This document shows positions 41,500-54,316 of a DNA stretch of 64,000 nucleotides, in pieces. The notes beneath the pieces were generated by a model. It was not told where the DNA came from and made no database searches. It was given only the letters and a program-made list of their open reading frames with translations. The DNA is taken from assembly GCA_024693065.1 (NCBI GenBank), contig JAILLP010000029.1:1-64000 (forward strand), in the 5' to 3' direction. Origin of the DNA: Paludibacteraceae bacterium (GTDB taxonomy: Bacteria; Bacteroidota; Bacteroidia; Bacteroidales; Paludibacteraceae). The translations under genes were made by a program, and so were the position numbers. How positions within the stretch are numbered: the first letter of the stretch is position 1; every line of letters starts with the position of its first letter.

Positions 41500-44400
41500 T
41501 TAGATCTCGTCCTCGTTCTCGGAAGCAGGCTCCAAGCTAGAGGAAGATGGTCCATAGAGTGGCTCCATCTCTTCCTTAGAACCCACGATCAGACGATCGA
41601 AGTCGCGTTGTCCCGTACCTGCAGGAATCAAGTGACCGCAGATCACGTTCTCCTTCATACCCTCCAAGTAATCCACCTTACCACGGATAGCGGCATCATT
41701 CAAGACCTTCGTGGTCTCCTGGAATGAAGCGGCAGACATGAAGCTGGTAGTCTGCAATGCGGCACGTGTGATACCTTGAAGAATCTGAGAAGAGATGGCA
41801 GGAACAGCGTCACGCGTCACAACTGGCTTCAAGTCACGGCGTTTCAGCATACTGTTCTCGTCCCTCAGTTTGCGGACAGTCACGATCTGACCAGGTTTCA
41901 GGTTCTCAGAGTCACCCGCATCGGTCACAACCTTCTTGCCGTAGATTCTATCGTTCTCCTCCATGAATTCGAGCTTATCAACAATCTCCTTCTCCAAGAA
42001 GCGAGTATCACCCGCATCCTCGATCTCGACCTTACGCATCATTTGGCGCACGATCACCTCGAAGTGCTTATCGTTGATCTTCACACCCTGCAGACGGTAC
42101 ACATCCTGCACCTCGTTCACGATATACTCCTGAACAGCGGTAGGACCCTTGATCGCCAAGATATCCGAAGGCGTGATCGCACCATCAGAAAGGGCAGTAC
42201 CAGCACGAACATAGTCGTTCTCCTGTACCAAAATCTGCTTAGACAATGGAACGAGGTATTTATGAACGTCACCCGTCTTGGAAGTGACAGTGATTTCACG
42301 ATTACCACGCTTGATCTTACCGAAGGTCACCTCACCGTCGATCTCAGAAACGACAGCCGGGTTGGATGGGTTACGCGCCTCGAACAACTCCGTGACACGA
42401 GGGAGACCTCCCGTGATATCGCCCGCCTTACCGACGGCGCGAGGGATCTTAACCAAGAGCTGACCTGTCTTAACGTTATCCTTGTCATCGACGATGACAT
42501 GGGCGCCCACAGGCAAGCTATAAGACTTCACAACATTACCCTTGGAATCCACGATACGTGCCTCAGGCACCTTCGTCTTATCCTTGGACTCGATGATGAT
42601 CTTCTCCTTCAAACCGGTTGTTTCATCGGACTCAGTCTTGTAAGTAACGTTCTCGATGACATTGTCGAACGAAATCTTACCAGCCACCTCCGTGATGATC
42701 ACAGCGTTGAATGGGTCCCACTCGCAGACCTTGTCACCCTTGGAAACCTTCTGTCCGTCCTGAACGTACAATTTAGCACCGTAAGGGATGTTGGCCGTAG
42801 TAAGAGCGATCTTCGTGTTAGGATCCACGATACGCATCTCAGTGTAACGGCTCACAACGATCTTGATTGGATTACCGTTCTCGTCCTCCGAATCAACCGT
42901 ACGAAGCTCGTCGATCTCAACGTTACCTTCGTAGCGGGAAACGATACCAGACTCAGCGGCGATGTTACCGGCGACACCACCGACGTGGAACGTACGCAGT
43001 GTCAACTGAGTTCCTGGCTCACCGATAGACTGGGCGGCGATGACACCGACAGCCTCACCCTTGTGAACCAGACGGCCCGTTGCGAGGTTACGTCCGTAAC
43101 ACTTCGCACAGACACCCTTCTTAGACTCACAAGTCAATACCGAACGAATCTCAACACGCTCGATCGGAGAGTCTTGGATGATCTGAGCCGCATCCTCACG
43201 GATCTCCTCACCAGAGCGGACAATCACCTCGCCCGTCAATGGATGGATGATGTCATGAACAGAGACACGACCCAAAATTCTATCATACAAAGAGGCAACA
43301 ACCTCCTCATTATTCTTCAATTCCGTACAAACCAGACCACGCAATGTACCGCAATCCTCCTCGTTGATGATCACATCGTGGGATACGTCAACAAGACGAC
43401 GGGTCAAGTAACCTGCGTCGGCCGTCTTCAAGGCGGTATCGGCAAGACCCTTACGAGCACCGTGCGTAGAGATGAAGTACTCCAACACGGAAAGACCCTC
43501 CTTAAAGTTGGAAAGAATTGGGTTCTCGATGATCTGACCGCCCTCGGCACCCGCTTTTTGAGGCTTAGCCATCAAACCACGCATACCGGACAGCTGACGG
43601 ATCTGCTCCTTAGAACCACGGGCTCCGGAGTCAAGCATCATGTATACTGAGTTGAATCCTTGGTCATCGGAAGAAATCGTCTTCATCAAGATGTTAGACA
43701 ACTCGGCGTTGATGTGCGTCCAAGTGTCGATGATCTGATTGTAACGCTCGTTATAGGTGATGAAGCCCATGTTATAGTTGTTCATGATCTCCTCAACCTC
43801 CTTATAACCCTTCTGTACCAACTCCTCTTTCTCCTTAGGGATGATCACGTTCTCGAGGTTAAATGACAAGCAACCTCTGAAGGCCATGTAGTAACCGAGG
43901 TTCTTGATATCGTCGAGGAACTGAGCCGTACGAGCCACACCACAAACCTTGATCACGTTACCGATGATGTCACGGAGGGACTTCTTGGTAATCAACGTGT
44001 TCACGTAACCCACCTCAGGCGGCACGTTCTCGTTGAAGATCAGACGTCCGACAGTCGTCTCGACCATCGTGTCCACCAATTCGCCCTTATCGTTCAAGTC
44101 CTTCACGATCACCTTGATAGGCGCGTGGAGAGCCACTTTCTTCTCGTTGTAGGCGATATGAGCCTCTTCCACACCGTAGAAGGTCAAGCCTTCGCCCAAA
44201 GCGCCGGCACGTGGTTTAGTGATATAGTACAATCCCAACACCATGTCCTGAGAAGGCACCGTGATAGGCGAACCGTTCGCAGGGTTCAAGATATTATGGG
44301 AAGCGAGCATCAACATTTGAGCCTCCAAGACAGCCTCGTTACCCAAAGGCAAGTGAACGGCCATCTGGTCACCGTCGAAGTCGGCGTTGAACGCGGTACA

Positions 44401-45795
44401 AGCCAACGGGTGCAATTGGATAGCCTTACCCTCGATCATCTTAGGCTGGAAGGCCTGGATACCCAAACGGTGCAATGTCGGGGCACGGTTCAAGAGAACA
44501 GGGTGACCTTTCATCACGTACTCGAGGATATCCCAAACCACTGGATCCTTACGATCGACGATCTTCTTGGCGGATTTCACCGTCTTGACGATACCACGCT
44601 CGATCAGCTTACGGATCACAAATGGCTTATACAGCTCGGCTGCCATATCCTTAGGCAAACCGCACTCATGCATCTTCAACTCAGGGCCAACGACGATAAC
44701 GGAACGAGCGGAGTAGTCAACACGCTTACCCAACAAGTTCTGACGGAAACGTCCTTGCTTACCCTTCAAGGAGTCTGACAAAGACTTCAACGGACGGTTA
44801 GCATCCGTCTTCACCGCACTAGACTTACGGGAGTTGTCGAACAAGGAGTCGACAGCCTCCTGCAACATACGCTTCTCATTACGGAGGATGACCTCAGGAG
44901 CCTTGATCTCGATCAGTCTCTTCAAACGGTTGTTACGTATGATAACACGGCGATACAAATCGTTCAAGTCGGAAGTGGCGAAACGGCCACCATCCAATGG
45001 AACCAACGGACGCAACTCAGGAGGGATGACAGGGACGATCTTGACGATCATCCACTCAGGCTTGTTCTTACCGTTAGATGCGCGGAAAGCCTCCACCACC
45101 TGAAGACGCTTCAAAGCCTCGGTCTTACGCTGTTGGGAAGACTCCTGACCAGCGCGGTTCCTCAATTCGAAGGAAAGGGAATCGAGGTCGACACGTTGCA
45201 ACATGTCGTAGATAGCCTCAGCACCCATCTTCGCGATGAATTTATTAGGGTCGGTATCCTCCAGCATCTGGTTCTCCTTAGGGAGCTTGTCCACGATGTC
45301 CAAGTACTCCTCCTCGGTGAGCAGATCCTGCTCGGCGATGCCCTCACTCTCCATGATACCTGGTTGAATGACAACATAACGCTCATAATAGATAACCGCA
45401 TCCAATTTCTTTGTCGGCATACCCAACAAATATCCGATCTTGTTTGGCAAAGAGCGGAAGTACCAGATGTGCGCTACCGGAACGACGAGCTGGATATGTC
45501 CCATACGCTCACGACGCACCTTCTTCTCGGTGACTTCCACACCACAACGGTCGCACACGATACCCTTGTAACGGATACGTTTGTACTTACCGCAATGGCA
45601 CTCGTAATCCTTCACCGGACCGAAAATCCTCTCACAGAACAGACCGTCACGTTCAGGCTTGTAGGTTCTGTAATTGATGGTTTCCGGTTTTAACACCTCA
45701 CCACTTGACTCTTCGAGAATCTCCTCAGGAGAAGCCAAGCCAATGGTAATCTTAGTGAAATTACTCTTTATCTTATTATCTTTTTTAAAAGCCAT
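41500..45795 (-). CDS. rpoC: RNA polymerase subunit beta-prime
   Basis: 1431 residues. The N-terminal zinc finger ([21 protein letters not shown]), the catalytic Mg-binding loop [12 protein letters not shown] and the second zinc site ([13 protein letters not shown]) are all present. Bacteroidetes-type length. It lies 27 bases after rpoB and is transcribed with it. Confidence 0.98.
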   Translation of the reverse strand: MAFKKDNKIKSNFTKITIGLASPEEILEESSGEVLKPETINYRTYKPERDGLFCERIFGPVKDYECHCGKYKRIRYKGIVCDRCGVEVTEKKVRRERMGHIQLVVPVAHIWYFRSLPNKIGYLLGMPTKKLDAVIYYERYVVIQPGIMESEGIAEQDLLTEEEYLDIVDKLPKENQMLEDTDPNKFIAKMGAEAIYDMLQRVDLDSLSFELRNRAGQESSQQRKTEALKRLQVVEAFRASNGKNKPEWMIVKIVPVIPPELRPLVPLDGGRFATSDLNDLYRRVIIRNNRLKRLIEIKAPEVILRNEKRMLQEAVDSLFDNSRKSSAVKTDANRPLKSLSDSLKGKQGRFRQNLLGKRVDYSARSVIVVGPELKMHECGLPKDMAAELYKPFVIRKLIERGIVKTVKSAKKIVDRKDPVVWDILEYVMKGHPVLLNRAPTLHRLGIQAFQPKMIEGKAIQLHPLACTAFNADFDGDQMAVHLPLGNEAVLEAQMLMLASHNILNPANGSPITVPSQDMVLGLYYITKPRAGALGEGLTFYGVEEAHIAYNEKKVALHAPIKVIVKDLNDKGELVDTMVETTVGRLIFNENVPPEVGYVNTLITKKSLRDIIGNVIKVCGVARTAQFLDDIKNLGYYMAFRGCLSFNLENVIIPKEKEELVQKGYKEVEEIMNNYNMGFITYNERYNQIIDTWTHINAELSNILMKTISSDDQGFNSVYMMLDSGARGSKEQIRQLSGMRGLMAKPQKAGAEGGQIIENPILSNFKEGLSVLEYFISTHGARKGLADTALKTADAGYLTRRLVDVSHDVIINEEDCGTLRGLVCTELKNNEEVVASLYDRILGRVSVHDIIHPLTGEVIVRSGEEIREDAAQIIQDSPIERVEIRSVLTCESKKGVCAKCYGRNLATGRLVHKGEAVGVIAAQSIGEPGTQLTLRTFHVGGVAGNIAAESGIVSRYEGNVEIDELRTVDSEDENGNPIKIVVSRYTEMRIVDPNTKIALTTANIPYGAKLYVQDGQKVSKGDKVCEWDPFNAVIITEVAGKISFDNVIENVTYKTESDETTGLKEKIIIESKDKTKVPEARIVDSKGNVVKSYSLPVGAHVIVDDKDNVKTGQLLVKIPRAVGKAGDITGGLPRVTELFEARNPSNPAVVSEIDGEVTFGKIKRGNREITVTSKTGDVHKYLVPLSKQILVQENDYVRAGTALSDGAITPSDILAIKGPTAVQEYIVNEVQDVYRLQGVKINDKHFEVIVRQMMRKVEIEDAGDTRFLEKEIVDKLEFMEENDRIYGKKVVTDAGDSENLKPGQIVTVRKLRDENSMLKRRDLKPVVTRDAVPAISSQILQGITRAALQTTSFMSAASFQETTKVLNDAAIRGKVDYLEGMKENVICGHLIPAGTGQRDFDRLIVGSKEEMEPLYGPSSSSLEPASENEDEI

Positions 45796-45822
45796 ATTTT
45801 ATATTGAAAAGAGTTATACTAA

Positions 45823-48800
45823 TTATTCAAGCGTTATACTCAAGCCCAGACCTCTCAACTCGTGCAACAACACGTTCAAAGACTCTGGAATACCTGCAGG
45901 CGGCATAGGCTCGCCCTTGACGATCGACTCGTACGCGCGGGCACGACCCGTCACGTCGTCTGACTTGATGGTCAAGATCTCCTGAAGGACGTGGGACGCA
46001 CCGAATGCCTCGATAGCCCAGACCTCCATCTCTCCGAAACGCTGTCCACCGAACTGCGCCTTACCACCAAGAGGCTGTTGAGTAATCAACGAGTAAGGAC
46101 CGATGGAACGTGCGTGCATCTTGTCGTCGACCATGTGACCCAGTTTCAACATATAGATGACACCGACAGTCGCAGGTTGGTCGAAACGCTCTCCTGTGCC
46201 ACCATCGCACAAGTAAGTCTTACCGTATCTTGGGAGACCAGCCTTGTCCGTCCATTCGTTCAAGTCGTCCAAAGTAGCACCGTCGAAGATTGGCGTAGCG
46301 AACTTGCAGCCCAACTTCATACCAGCCCATCCGAGCACGGTCTCGAAGATCTGACCCAAGTTCATACGGGAAGGCACACCCAACGGGTTCAACACGATGT
46401 CCACTGGGGTTCCGTCCGGCAAGAAAGGCATATCCTCCTGTCTAACGATACGAGAGACGATACCCTTGTTACCGTGACGACCGGCCATCTTGTCACCCAC
46501 ACGGATCTTACGTTTCTTAGCAATATAAACTTTAACCAATTGAACGATTCCGGCAGGAAGCTCATCACCGATCATGACGTTGAACTTCTTACGCTTGTTC
46601 ACAGCATCCAACTCCTTGTATTTTCTGATATAGTTCATGATCAAGTCATGGATCATATCGTTCTTATGAGCGTCGGATGTCCACTTGCTCAATTGTACAG
46701 TAGTATAATCGATCTCTTCCAAAGCCTTCTTGGAGAACTTAGCGCCCTTCGCGATCACGTCAGCGCCCAAGAAATCCTTCACACCTTGGGAAGTCTTTCC
46801 GCTGGTCAGCATTTGCAGCTTCTCCACGAGTATACCCTTCAGCTCGGCGGCCTTCTCCAGGAACTCCTCCTCGATCTTAGGCAGGATCGCCTTGTCGCTC
46901 ATGCGAGACTTGCGGGTCTTCATTGCCTTAGAGAACAATCTCTTGTCGACAACCACACCACGCAATGAAGGGGTAGCCTTCAAGGAAGCGTCCTTCACGT
47001 CGCCGGCCTTGTCACCGAAGATGGCGCGGAGCAACTTCTCCTCAGGAGAAGGATCCGACTCACCCTTAGGAGTGATCTTACCGATCAAGATATCGCCAGG
47101 CTCCACGAAGGCACCCACGCGGATGATACCGTTCTCATCCAAGTTGCGGGTAGCGTCCTCGCTGACGTTCGGGATATCAGCGGTCAACTCCTCCAATCCA
47201 CGCTTCGTCTCACGAACCTCCAATTGGTATTCGTCGACATGGACTGAAGTGAATATATCGTATTTACATACCTTTTCGTTGATAACGATGGCATCCTCGT
47301 AGTTGTAACCCTTCCAAGGCATGAAGGCAACCAAAAGGTTCTTACCGATAGCCAACTCACCACCTTGGGTGGAGTAACCCTCCGTCATGATCTGACCCTT
47401 CGTGACACGTTGTCCGCGCGTAACGACAGGGCGCAAGTCGATCGTGGTGCTTTGGTTGGTCTTTCTGAATTTAGGGATAACATACTCCTTCAGAGAAGAG
47501 TCGAAGCTAACGAACTCCTCATCCTCGGTTCTATCGTAACGTACCTTGATGACGCTAGCGTCGACGAATTCAACGACACCGTCACCCTCAGCGGCGATTT
47601 GAGTACGAGAGTCACGCACCAACTGAGCCTCGATACCGGTACCCACGATAGGGGACTCGGTACGCAACAAAGGAACAGCCTGGCGCATCATGTTCGAACC
47701 CATCAACGCACGGTTCGCATCGTCATGCTCGAGGAACGGAATGAGGGAAGCCGCGATAGAGGCGATCTGCGCCGGAGCGACATCCATCAAATCCAACTCG
47801 GAAGGAGGAACGACAGGGAAGTCACCCTCTTTACGGGCCTTCACCTTATCAGACAAGAAGTTACCGTTCTCGTCCAGTGCGGCGTTACCTTGAGCGATAA
47901 TCTTACCTTCCTCTTCCTCAGCGGTCATATATTGTACACCGTTCTCAGAGATATCAGCCTTTCCGTCCTTCACGATACGGTAAGGAGTCTCGATGAAACC
48001 GAGGTCGTTGATCTTAGCGTAGACACACAAAGAGGAGATCAAACCGATGTTCGGACCCTCAGGCGTCTCGATAGGGCAAAGACGACCGTAGTGCGTGTAG
48101 TGCACGTCACGTACCTCGAAGCCCGCACGCTCACGGGAAAGACCACCAGGACCGAGGGCGGAGAGACGACGCTTGTGAGTGATCTCGGCAAGCGGGTTCG
48201 TCTGATCCATGAATTGGGAGAGGGCGTTCGTTCCGAAGAAAGAGTTGATGACGGAAGAGATCGTCTTCGCGTTGATCAAGTCGATCGGAGTGAACACCTC
48301 ATTGTCGCGGACGTTCATACGCTCGCGGATTGTTCTAGCCATACGGGCCAAACCGACGCCGAATTGGTTGTACAGTTGCTCGCCCACCGTGCGGACACGA
48401 CGGTTGCTCAAGTGGTCGATATCATCGACATCAGCCTTGGAGTTAATCAATTGGATCAGGTACTTGATGATCTCGATGATATCCTCGTTGGTGAGGACAC
48501 CCACGCTCATGTCAGTCTTGAGACCCAATTTCTTGTTGATTCTGTAACGGCCAACCTCACCCAAGTCATAACGTTTCTCGGAGAAGAACAGACTTTGGAT
48601 CACCTCGCGGGCGGCGTTCTCATCCGCAGGCTCGGCGTTACGCAGTTGGCGGTAGATATAGTAAACAGCCTCCTTTTCGGAGTTGCTGGAATCTTTTTGC
48701 AAAGTATTGTAAATGATCTCGTAGTCGGAGAGGTTCTGGTCCTCCTTGTGGAGCAGGATTGTCTGCACGCCCGAGTCGAGAATCATTTGGAGGTGTTCTT

Positions 48801-49635
48801 TTTCCAGGATCGTCTCACGGTCAATAACGACCTCGTGACGTTCGATGGAAACGACCTCACCCGTATCTTCATCAACGAAATCCTCGACCCAAGCCTTGAG
48901 GACACGAGCGGCGAGCTTTCTGCCCTCCACCTTCTTCAAGCCAGCTTTGGAAACCTTGATTTCCTCGGCCAGGCCGAATATTTCGAGAATATCTTTATCA
49001 CTTTCATATCCGATGGCACGCAAGAGCGTGGTAACCGGTAATTTCTTCTTACGGTCGATGTAGGCGTACATGACATTGTTGATGTCAGTAGCGAACTCGA
49101 TCCATGAACCCTTGAACGGAATGATACGAGCGGAATAGAGTTTCGTTCCATTCGCATGCATGCTCTGTCCGAAGAAAACGCCCGGAGAACGATGCAACTG
49201 AGAAACGACGACGCGCTCAGCACCGTTGATGACAAAGGTTCCTTTGTCCGTCATATAAGGGATTTGTCCCAGATAGACATCTTGGATAATTGTCTCAAAA
49301 TCCTCATGGTCAGGATCCGTACAATACAACTTTAACTTAGCCTTCAAAGGCACGCAATACGTAAGGCCTCTTTCGATACACTCGTCGATCGTATAACGGG
49401 AAGGATCGATATAGTAGTCCAAGAATTCAAGGACGAAATTGTTACGCGTATCCGCGATAGGGAAATTCTCGGCGAAAACCTTGTACATGCCCTCGTTTTT
49501 CCTTTGCTCAGGAGGGGTGTCCAACTGGAAGAAATCCCTAAACGACTTTAATTGCACTTCAAGAAAATCCGGATACTCGAACGGTTTCTTGACAGAGGCA
49601 AAACTAACTCTCTGTTTATTTTCAATAGAAGACAT
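45823..49635 (-). CDS. rpoB: RNA polymerase subunit beta
   Basis: 1270 residues. The rifampicin pocket reads [20 protein letters not shown] with the usual Gln, Asp, His, Arg and Ser, so nothing here predicts resistance. Other core motifs such as [11 protein letters not shown] are intact and the C terminus ends in [13 protein letters not shown]. It is preceded by a hairpin with a T-run that could act as an attenuator between rplL and rpoB. Confidence 0.98.
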   Translation of the reverse strand: MSSIENKQRVSFASVKKPFEYPDFLEVQLKSFRDFFQLDTPPEQRKNEGMYKVFAENFPIADTRNNFVLEFLDYYIDPSRYTIDECIERGLTYCVPLKAKLKLYCTDPDHEDFETIIQDVYLGQIPYMTDKGTFVINGAERVVVSQLHRSPGVFFGQSMHANGTKLYSARIIPFKGSWIEFATDINNVMYAYIDRKKKLPVTTLLRAIGYESDKDILEIFGLAEEIKVSKAGLKKVEGRKLAARVLKAWVEDFVDEDTGEVVSIERHEVVIDRETILEKEHLQMILDSGVQTILLHKEDQNLSDYEIIYNTLQKDSSNSEKEAVYYIYRQLRNAEPADENAAREVIQSLFFSEKRYDLGEVGRYRINKKLGLKTDMSVGVLTNEDIIEIIKYLIQLINSKADVDDIDHLSNRRVRTVGEQLYNQFGVGLARMARTIRERMNVRDNEVFTPIDLINAKTISSVINSFFGTNALSQFMDQTNPLAEITHKRRLSALGPGGLSRERAGFEVRDVHYTHYGRLCPIETPEGPNIGLISSLCVYAKINDLGFIETPYRIVKDGKADISENGVQYMTAEEEEGKIIAQGNAALDENGNFLSDKVKARKEGDFPVVPPSELDLMDVAPAQIASIAASLIPFLEHDDANRALMGSNMMRQAVPLLRTESPIVGTGIEAQLVRDSRTQIAAEGDGVVEFVDASVIKVRYDRTEDEEFVSFDSSLKEYVIPKFRKTNQSTTIDLRPVVTRGQRVTKGQIMTEGYSTQGGELAIGKNLLVAFMPWKGYNYEDAIVINEKVCKYDIFTSVHVDEYQLEVRETKRGLEELTADIPNVSEDATRNLDENGIIRVGAFVEPGDILIGKITPKGESDPSPEEKLLRAIFGDKAGDVKDASLKATPSLRGVVVDKRLFSKAMKTRKSRMSDKAILPKIEEEFLEKAAELKGILVEKLQMLTSGKTSQGVKDFLGADVIAKGAKFSKKALEEIDYTTVQLSKWTSDAHKNDMIHDLIMNYIRKYKELDAVNKRKKFNVMIGDELPAGIVQLVKVYIAKKRKIRVGDKMAGRHGNKGIVSRIVRQEDMPFLPDGTPVDIVLNPLGVPSRMNLGQIFETVLGWAGMKLGCKFATPIFDGATLDDLNEWTDKAGLPRYGKTYLCDGGTGERFDQPATVGVIYMLKLGHMVDDKMHARSIGPYSLITQQPLGGKAQFGGQRFGEMEVWAIEAFGASHVLQEILTIKSDDVTGRARAYESIVKGEPMPPAGIPESLNVLLHELRGLGLSITLE

Positions 49636-49682
49636 TTATCGAAGATATTAAGTGAACTCAAAAAAGAATATAGACATAAAAA

Positions 49683-49713
49683 GGTTTAGAACCTTGTGTA
49701 AAGGTTCTAAACC
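49683..49713 (-). terminator. Terminator/attenuator hairpin between rplL and rpoB
   Basis: Perfect 13-base stem (GGTTTAGAACCTT/AAGGTTCTAAACC) with a 5-base loop, followed in the direction of transcription by TTTTTATGTC. It meets the rules of an intrinsic terminator inside the operon, at the place where Escherichia coli has a partial terminator that lowers rpoBC relative to rplJL. Confidence 0.85.
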
Positions 49714-49737
49714 AAAGTTCTGTTGCCAGAACCTGTA

Positions 49738-50112
49738 CTATTTAAGTTCAACTTCAGCTCCAGCCTCCTCGAGTTGTTTCTTAAGACCTTCAGCATCAGC
49801 TTTAGCGATACCTTCCTTAATAGCACTTGGTGCGCCGTCAACCATATCCTTAGCCTCTTTCAAGCCAAGACCAGTCAACTCCTTAACCAACTTAACGATA
49901 GCCAACTTGTTAGCACCAGCTGATTTCAAAATAACGTCGAAAGAAGACTTCTCCTCAGCGGCAGCAGCACCACCAGCAGCAGGAGCAGCAACAGCAACAG
50001 CTGCAGCAGCAGGTTCGATACCATACTCGTTTTTCAAAATTTCAGCAAGTTCATTAACTTCTTTAACTGTCAAGTTAACTAATTGTTCTGCAAAAGCTTT
50101 CAAATCTGCCAT
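49738..50112 (-). CDS. rplL: Ribosomal protein L7/L12
   Basis: 124 residues. An N-terminal dimerisation helix ([20 protein letters not shown]), an Ala-rich hinge and the C-terminal globular domain ([19 protein letters not shown]) that recruits translation factors. It is the stalk protein, made in excess over the other subunits; the hairpin after it fits that need. Confidence 0.98.
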   Translation of the reverse strand: MADLKAFAEQLVNLTVKEVNELAEILKNEYGIEPAAAAVAVAAPAAGGAAAAEEKSSFDVILKSAGANKLAIVKLVKELTGLGLKEAKDMVDGAPSAIKEGIAKADAEGLKKQLEEAGAEVELK

Positions 50113-50158
50113 TTTATTTATCTATTAAAAATGTTTATAATCTATTAACTATTAAAAA

Positions 50159-50677
50159 TTATCTTTCGGAAAGTGTTTTCAACACGCCGTGGATAGTTGA
50201 ACCTCCTGACTGAAGAGCGGAAATAACGTTCTTAGCAGGCGATTGCAACAATGTAATGATATCCCCAATGAGCTCGTTCTTGCTCTTGATGCTGACCAAA
50301 GCGTCCAACTGGTCTGCGCCGATATAGAAGCTCTCCTCGACGTAAGCAGCCTTCAAAGCTGGCTTAGCCAAAGGATTCTTTTTACTGAACTCCTTAATCA
50401 ATTTCGCAGGAGCATTGCCCGTATCACACAGGAACAATGCGGAAGGACCCTCGAGGCTAGCGAACAAAGGAGAGAAATCACCCTTACGTTCCAACGCCTT
50501 CTTAAGCAAAGTGTTCTTAACGACAAAAAGCTTAATGTCATTCTTGAAGCAAGCACGTCTCAAATCGCTGGTCAGGTCGGCCGTCAAACCGGCAGCGTCA
50601 GCGATGTAGAAGTGAGCATATTGATTGAGATTATCAAAAATCTGTTCTATAACAGCACCTTTATCTTCCTTTTTCAT
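50159..50677 (-). CDS. rplJ: Ribosomal protein L10
   Basis: 172 residues. Anchors the L7/L12 stalk to 23S rRNA. Family features: VIEQIFDNLNQYAHFYIAD, KLFVVKNTLLKKAL, and the C-terminal helix that binds L7/L12. In other bacteria L10 with L7/L12 represses its own mRNA; the 11-base gap to rplA leaves no room for a long leader here. Confidence 0.97.
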   Translation of the reverse strand: MKKEDKGAVIEQIFDNLNQYAHFYIADAAGLTADLTSDLRRACFKNDIKLFVVKNTLLKKALERKGDFSPLFASLEGPSALFLCDTGNAPAKLIKEFSKKNPLAKPALKAAYVEESFYIGADQLDALVSIKSKNELIGDIITLLQSPAKNVISALQSGGSTIHGVLKTLSER

Positions 50678-50688
50678 GTTCCTAAATA

Positions 50689-51387
50689 TTAAATTTCATC
50701 AACTGTTTTAGGGTCAATTTTAATACCCAGACTCATAGTACTCGAAAGGAAGATGCTCTTAATATAGACACCTTTAGAAGTAGTAGGTTTCAACTTAATC
50801 AACGTGTCGATGAAAGCCTTCGCGTTCTCCATAATCTGATCAGCGGTGAAAGACACCTTACCGATAGACGTGTGAACGATACCGCTCTTATCCACCTTGA
50901 AATCAATCTTTCCTTGTTTAACCTCTTTAACAGCCTTACCAACCTCATTGGTAACAGTACCGCTCTTAGGGTTCGGCATCAAGCCACGAGGACCCAAAAC
51001 TCTACCCAGCGCACCGATTTTACCCATGATGGAAGGCATCGTAATGATTACATCAACATCTGTCCAACCACCTTTAATCTTTTCGATATACTCATCAAGA
51101 CCAACGTAGTCAGCTCCAGCAGCCTTTGCATCAGCCTCAGCATCCGGAGTACAGAGAGCCAAGACTCTCACGGACTTACCCGTACCTGCAGGCAATGAAA
51201 CGACGCCACGAACCATTTGGTTTGCCTTTCTTGGGTCAACGCCCAAGCGTACATCAATATCAACGGAAGCATCGAACTTCGTGGTAGTGATTTCCTTCAC
51301 CAAAGCCGAAGCCTCCTTCAAAGAGTAAGATTTTCCTGCTTCAATCTTCTCTAAAGCTAACTTTTGGTTTTTTGTAAGTTTACCCAT
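50689..51387 (-). CDS. rplA: Ribosomal protein L1
   Basis: 232 residues. Binds 23S rRNA at the L1 stalk. Conserved [17 protein letters not shown] and [14 protein letters not shown] are present. Lies 20 bases after rplK in the same operon. Confidence 0.98.
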   Translation of the reverse strand: MGKLTKNQKLALEKIEAGKSYSLKEASALVKEITTTKFDASVDIDVRLGVDPRKANQMVRGVVSLPAGTGKSVRVLALCTPDAEADAKAAGADYVGLDEYIEKIKGGWTDVDVIITMPSIMGKIGALGRVLGPRGLMPNPKSGTVTNEVGKAVKEVKQGKIDFKVDKSGIVHTSIGKVSFTADQIMENAKAFIDTLIKLKPTTSKGVYIKSIFLSSTMSLGIKIDPKTVDEI

Positions 51388-51407
51388 TTCAATTGAAGTA
51401 TTAAAAA

Positions 51408-51848
51408 TTATTTACCAGGAAAATCGCCCTTTACACTGATACCCATACTTCTTGCGGTACCTGCCACCATCTTCATGGCGGACTCAACCGTGAAGCAGTT
51501 CAAATCAGTCATCTTATCCTCTGCGATCGCCTTCACCTGCTCCCAAGTGATTTCCGCAACTTTCTTACGGTTAGGCTCAGCGGATCCGCTCTTTTGCTTA
51601 GTGATTTCCAGCAATTGAACAGCTACCGGAGGAGTCTTAACGACAAAATCAAAAGACTTATCAGCGTAGTAAGTGATGACAACTGGCAAAACCTTTCCAG
51701 CCTTATCTTGGGTTCTCGCATTGAATTGCTTGCAAAAATCCATGATATTGATACCCTTGGAACCCAAAGCCGGTCCTACCGGGGGAGAAGGATTAGCCGC
51801 GCCACCTTTTATCTGCAACTTGATAAATCCAGCAACTTCTTTAGCCAT
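51408..51848 (-). CDS. rplK: Ribosomal protein L11
   Basis: 146 residues. N-terminal domain with the proline-rich thiostrepton-site segment [19 protein letters not shown], and the C-terminal rRNA-binding domain ([18 protein letters not shown]). Part of the GTPase-associated centre. Follows nusG after 38 bases. Confidence 0.98.
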   Translation of the reverse strand: MAKEVAGFIKLQIKGGAANPSPPVGPALGSKGINIMDFCKQFNARTQDKAGKVLPVVITYYADKSFDFVVKTPPVAVQLLEITKQKSGSAEPNRKKVAEITWEQVKAIAEDKMTDLNCFTVESAMKMVAGTARSMGISVKGDFPGK

Positions 51849-51886
51849 TTTACTAATAATTAAAATTGATTATATGGGAAAAGGAA

Positions 51887-52441
51887 TCACTCCTTTTCCA
51901 CTTGCATAAAGCCCAGCTCTAGTGGAGTCTTTCTTCCGAAGATTTTCACCATCACCTTGAGTTTCTTACGCTCGGTGTTGACCTCTTCGATCACACCGTT
52001 GAAGCCACTGAAAGGACCAAAGGTAACCTTCACGGTCTCGCCCTCAGCGAACGTCGTCTGCAAATCACTCTCAGGGTCCTCCATCTCATCGACGCGACCC
52101 AAAATACGATTCACTTCAGATTGTCTCAAAGGTACAGGCTCGTTAATCTTCTTGGAACCATCGCCCAAAAAACCTATTACATTAGGCATTTCGGACAAAC
52201 GATGAGGAACCTCTCCGACCAGCTCAGCCTCGACCAAGACATAGCCAGGAAGGTAACTACGTTCTTTAGAGATCTTCTTGCCATTTCTAACTTGATAAAC
52301 ACGCTCTGTAGGAATCAAAACCTGTGAGACATACTTACCAAGGTCCGTGTTCTTGATTTCGCTCTCAATATACTCACGAACCTTGCTTTCCTTTCCACTA
52401 ATGGCACGCAAAACATACCACTTCTTTCCTGATTCAGACAT
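51887..52441 (-). CDS. nusG: Transcription antitermination factor NusG
   Basis: 184 residues. An N-terminal NGN domain (KKWYVLRAISGKESKVREY) that binds RNA polymerase and a C-terminal KOW domain (PFSGFNGVIEEVNTERKKL). It follows secE after 15 bases. Confidence 0.97.
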   Translation of the reverse strand: MSESGKKWYVLRAISGKESKVREYIESEIKNTDLGKYVSQVLIPTERVYQVRNGKKISKERSYLPGYVLVEAELVGEVPHRLSEMPNVIGFLGDGSKKINEPVPLRQSEVNRILGRVDEMEDPESDLQTTFAEGETVKVTFGPFSGFNGVIEEVNTERKKLKVMVKIFGRKTPLELGFMQVEKE

Positions 52442-52456
52442 GCTTTACCCTTTTAA

Positions 52457-52651
52457 TTACGACAAAAGATTGTAAACTCTACTCATGATTTCCTCGAAAG
52501 TCTTATCCACGGCGAAAATGACCAGCGCAATAAGTAGGGAAGCAATAAGAACAACTACTGCATGACTGACCAACTCGCTCCTTTTCGTCCAAGAAACTTT
52601 ATAGACAAGCTCGTTGTATGATTCTTTGATATAATTTATTACAGCATCCAT
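52457..52651 (-). CDS. secE: Preprotein translocase subunit SecE
   Basis: 64 residues with the amphipathic segment SYNELVYKVSWTKRSEL and a single membrane helix (VVVLIASLLIALVIFAV), the minimal bacterial SecE. It lies just after tRNA-Trp, as is usual in this phylum. Confidence 0.95.
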   Translation of the reverse strand: MDAVINYIKESYNELVYKVSWTKRSELVSHAVVVLIASLLIALVIFAVDKTFEEIMSRVYNLLS

Positions 52652-52667
52652 CTCTTTACTGTTTTTG

Positions 52668-52740
52668 CACGGAAGGAGAGGCTCGAACTCCCGACACCTG
52701 GTTTTGGAGACCAGTGCTCTACCAACTGAGCTACTCCCGT
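52668..52740 (-). tRNA. tRNA-Trp (anticodon CCA)
   Basis: 73 nt. The acceptor stem ACGGGAG pairs with CTTCCGT (one G-T pair). Anticodon stem CTGGT/ACCAG with loop CTCCAAA, anticodon CCA. T-loop GTTCGAGCC. The 3' CCA is not encoded. Confidence 0.97.
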
Positions 52741-52746
52741 AAACAA

Positions 52747-52769
52747 CCCCCTCCCTTTCGGAGAGGGGG
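52747..52769 (-). terminator. Hairpin after tuf, possible terminator or processing site
   Basis: CCCCCTC/GAGGGGG stem immediately after tuf. The following T-run is weak (TTGTTTACGG), so some read-through into tRNA-Trp and secE is expected, or the hairpin may mark an RNA-processing point. Confidence 0.5.
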
Positions 52770-52785
52770 TCTGATTATAGTCTGA

Positions 52786-53979
52786 TTAGTCGATAATCTT
52801 AGTGATTTGACCAGAACCAACGGTTCTACCACCCTCACGGATAGCGAAACGAAGACCTTCGCTACATGCAACTGGGCAGATCAACTTAACGGTGATCTCC
52901 AAGTTGTCACCTGGCATAACCATCTCAGTTCCCTCTGGCAAAGAGATCTCACCAGTCACATCCAAAGTACGGATGTAGAATTGAGGACGGTAGTGGTTGT
53001 GGAATGGAGTGTGACGTCCACCCTCTTCCTTCTTCAAGATATATACAGAAGCCTTGAACTCAGTGTGAGGAGTAACCTCGCCTGGCTTACAAAGCACCAT
53101 ACCACGCTTGATTTGATCCTTGTCGATACCACGGAGCAACAAACCTACGTTATCACCAGCTTGTCCTTGATCCAACAATTTACGGAACATCTCGACACCT
53201 GTTACAGTTGACTTCAACTTCTCAGCGCCCAAACCGATGATCTCAACCTCGTCACCAACCTTGATGATACCAGTCTCAACACGACCCGTAGCAACAGTAC
53301 CACGACCAGTGATTGAGAACACGTCCTCAACTGGCATCAAGAATGGCTTATCGATGTCACGCTTAGGAAGCTCGATCCAAGTATCAACAGCGTCCATCAA
53401 CTCCATCACCTTGTCTACCCATTGAGCCTCGCCGTTCAATGCACCGAGTGCAGAACCACGAATGAATGGAGTGTTGTCGGCGTCGAACTCATAGAAGCCC
53501 AACAATTCGCGCATTTCCATCTCAACCAAATCCAACATCTCTGGATCGTCAACCATATCACACTTGTTCATGAATACAACCAAGCGAGGTACGTTCACCT
53601 GACGAGCCAAAAGGATGTGCTCACGAGTTTGAGGCATCGGACCATCAGTAGCGGCAACCACGATGATAGCACCATCCATCTGAGCGGCACCAGTCACCAT
53701 GTTCTTCACATAGTCGGCGTGACCTGGACAGTCAACGTGTGCGTAGTGACGGTTAGCAGTCTCATACTCGATGTGAGCGGTGTTGATGGTGATACCACGC
53801 TCTTTCTCCTCAGGAGCGTTATCGATCTGATCGAATGATTTGATCTCTTCCTTACCGAATCCCTTGTCATGAAGAACTTTAGAGATAGCAGCGGTCAAAG
53901 TAGTCTTACCGTGGTCTACGTGACCAATAGTACCGATATTTACGTGCGGTTTGGAACGGTCGAATTGTTCTTTTGCCAT
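52786..53979 (-). CDS. tuf: Elongation factor Tu
   Basis: 397 residues. GTPase motifs: [18 protein letters not shown] and NKCD; domains II and III follow ([34 protein letters not shown]). It carries aminoacyl-tRNA to the ribosome. It lies in the transcription unit led by four tRNA genes. Confidence 0.99.
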   Translation of the reverse strand: MAKEQFDRSKPHVNIGTIGHVDHGKTTLTAAISKVLHDKGFGKEEIKSFDQIDNAPEEKERGITINTAHIEYETANRHYAHVDCPGHADYVKNMVTGAAQMDGAIIVVAATDGPMPQTREHILLARQVNVPRLVVFMNKCDMVDDPEMLDLVEMEMRELLGFYEFDADNTPFIRGSALGALNGEAQWVDKVMELMDAVDTWIELPKRDIDKPFLMPVEDVFSITGRGTVATGRVETGIIKVGDEVEIIGLGAEKLKSTVTGVEMFRKLLDQGQAGDNVGLLLRGIDKDQIKRGMVLCKPGEVTPHTEFKASVYILKKEEGGRHTPFHNHYRPQFYIRTLDVTGEISLPEGTEMVMPGDNLEITVKLICPVACSEGLRFAIREGGRTVGSGQITKIID

Positions 53980-54027
53980 AATTATAATTATTTAATTTAT
54001 TAATGTAAAATCCAAGTATAAGATTTG

Positions 54028-54099
<72 letters not shown>

Positions 54100-54105
54100 A
54101 ACACG

Positions 54106-54178
54106 AGCGGAAGACGGGATTCGAACCCGCGACCCTCAGCTTGGAAGGCTGATGCTCTACCAACTGAGCTACTTCCGC
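54106..54178 (-). tRNA. tRNA-Gly (anticodon TCC)
   Basis: 73 nt. Acceptor stem GCGGAAG/CTTCCGC, anticodon stem TCAGC/GCTGA with loop CTTCCAA. T-loop GTTCGAATC. Confidence 0.96.
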
Positions 54179-54186
54179 ATGGGTTG

Positions 54187-54269
54187 TGGGTAGTGATGGA
54201 TTCGAACCACCGAAGGCAAGAGCCAGCAGATTTACAGTCTGCCCCATTTGGCCACTCTGGTAACTACCC
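54187..54269 (-). tRNA. tRNA-Tyr (anticodon GTA)
   Basis: 83 nt, class II with a long variable arm. Acceptor stem GGGTAGT/ACTACCC. Anticodon stem GCAGA/TCTGC with loop CTGTAAA. Confidence 0.96.
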
Positions 54270-54316
54270 GATTAAGAAAACTGGCCACACCTTATATTAC
54301 AAAGGAGTTTTCCTTG

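Noticed and set aside
41776-43650. Long open frame antisense to rpoC (about 620 codons), and similar ones opposite rpoB and purL
   Set aside because: They mirror the strong codon bias of the real genes, lack signals or domains, and contain low-complexity Arg/Leu/Thr/Asp-rich text.
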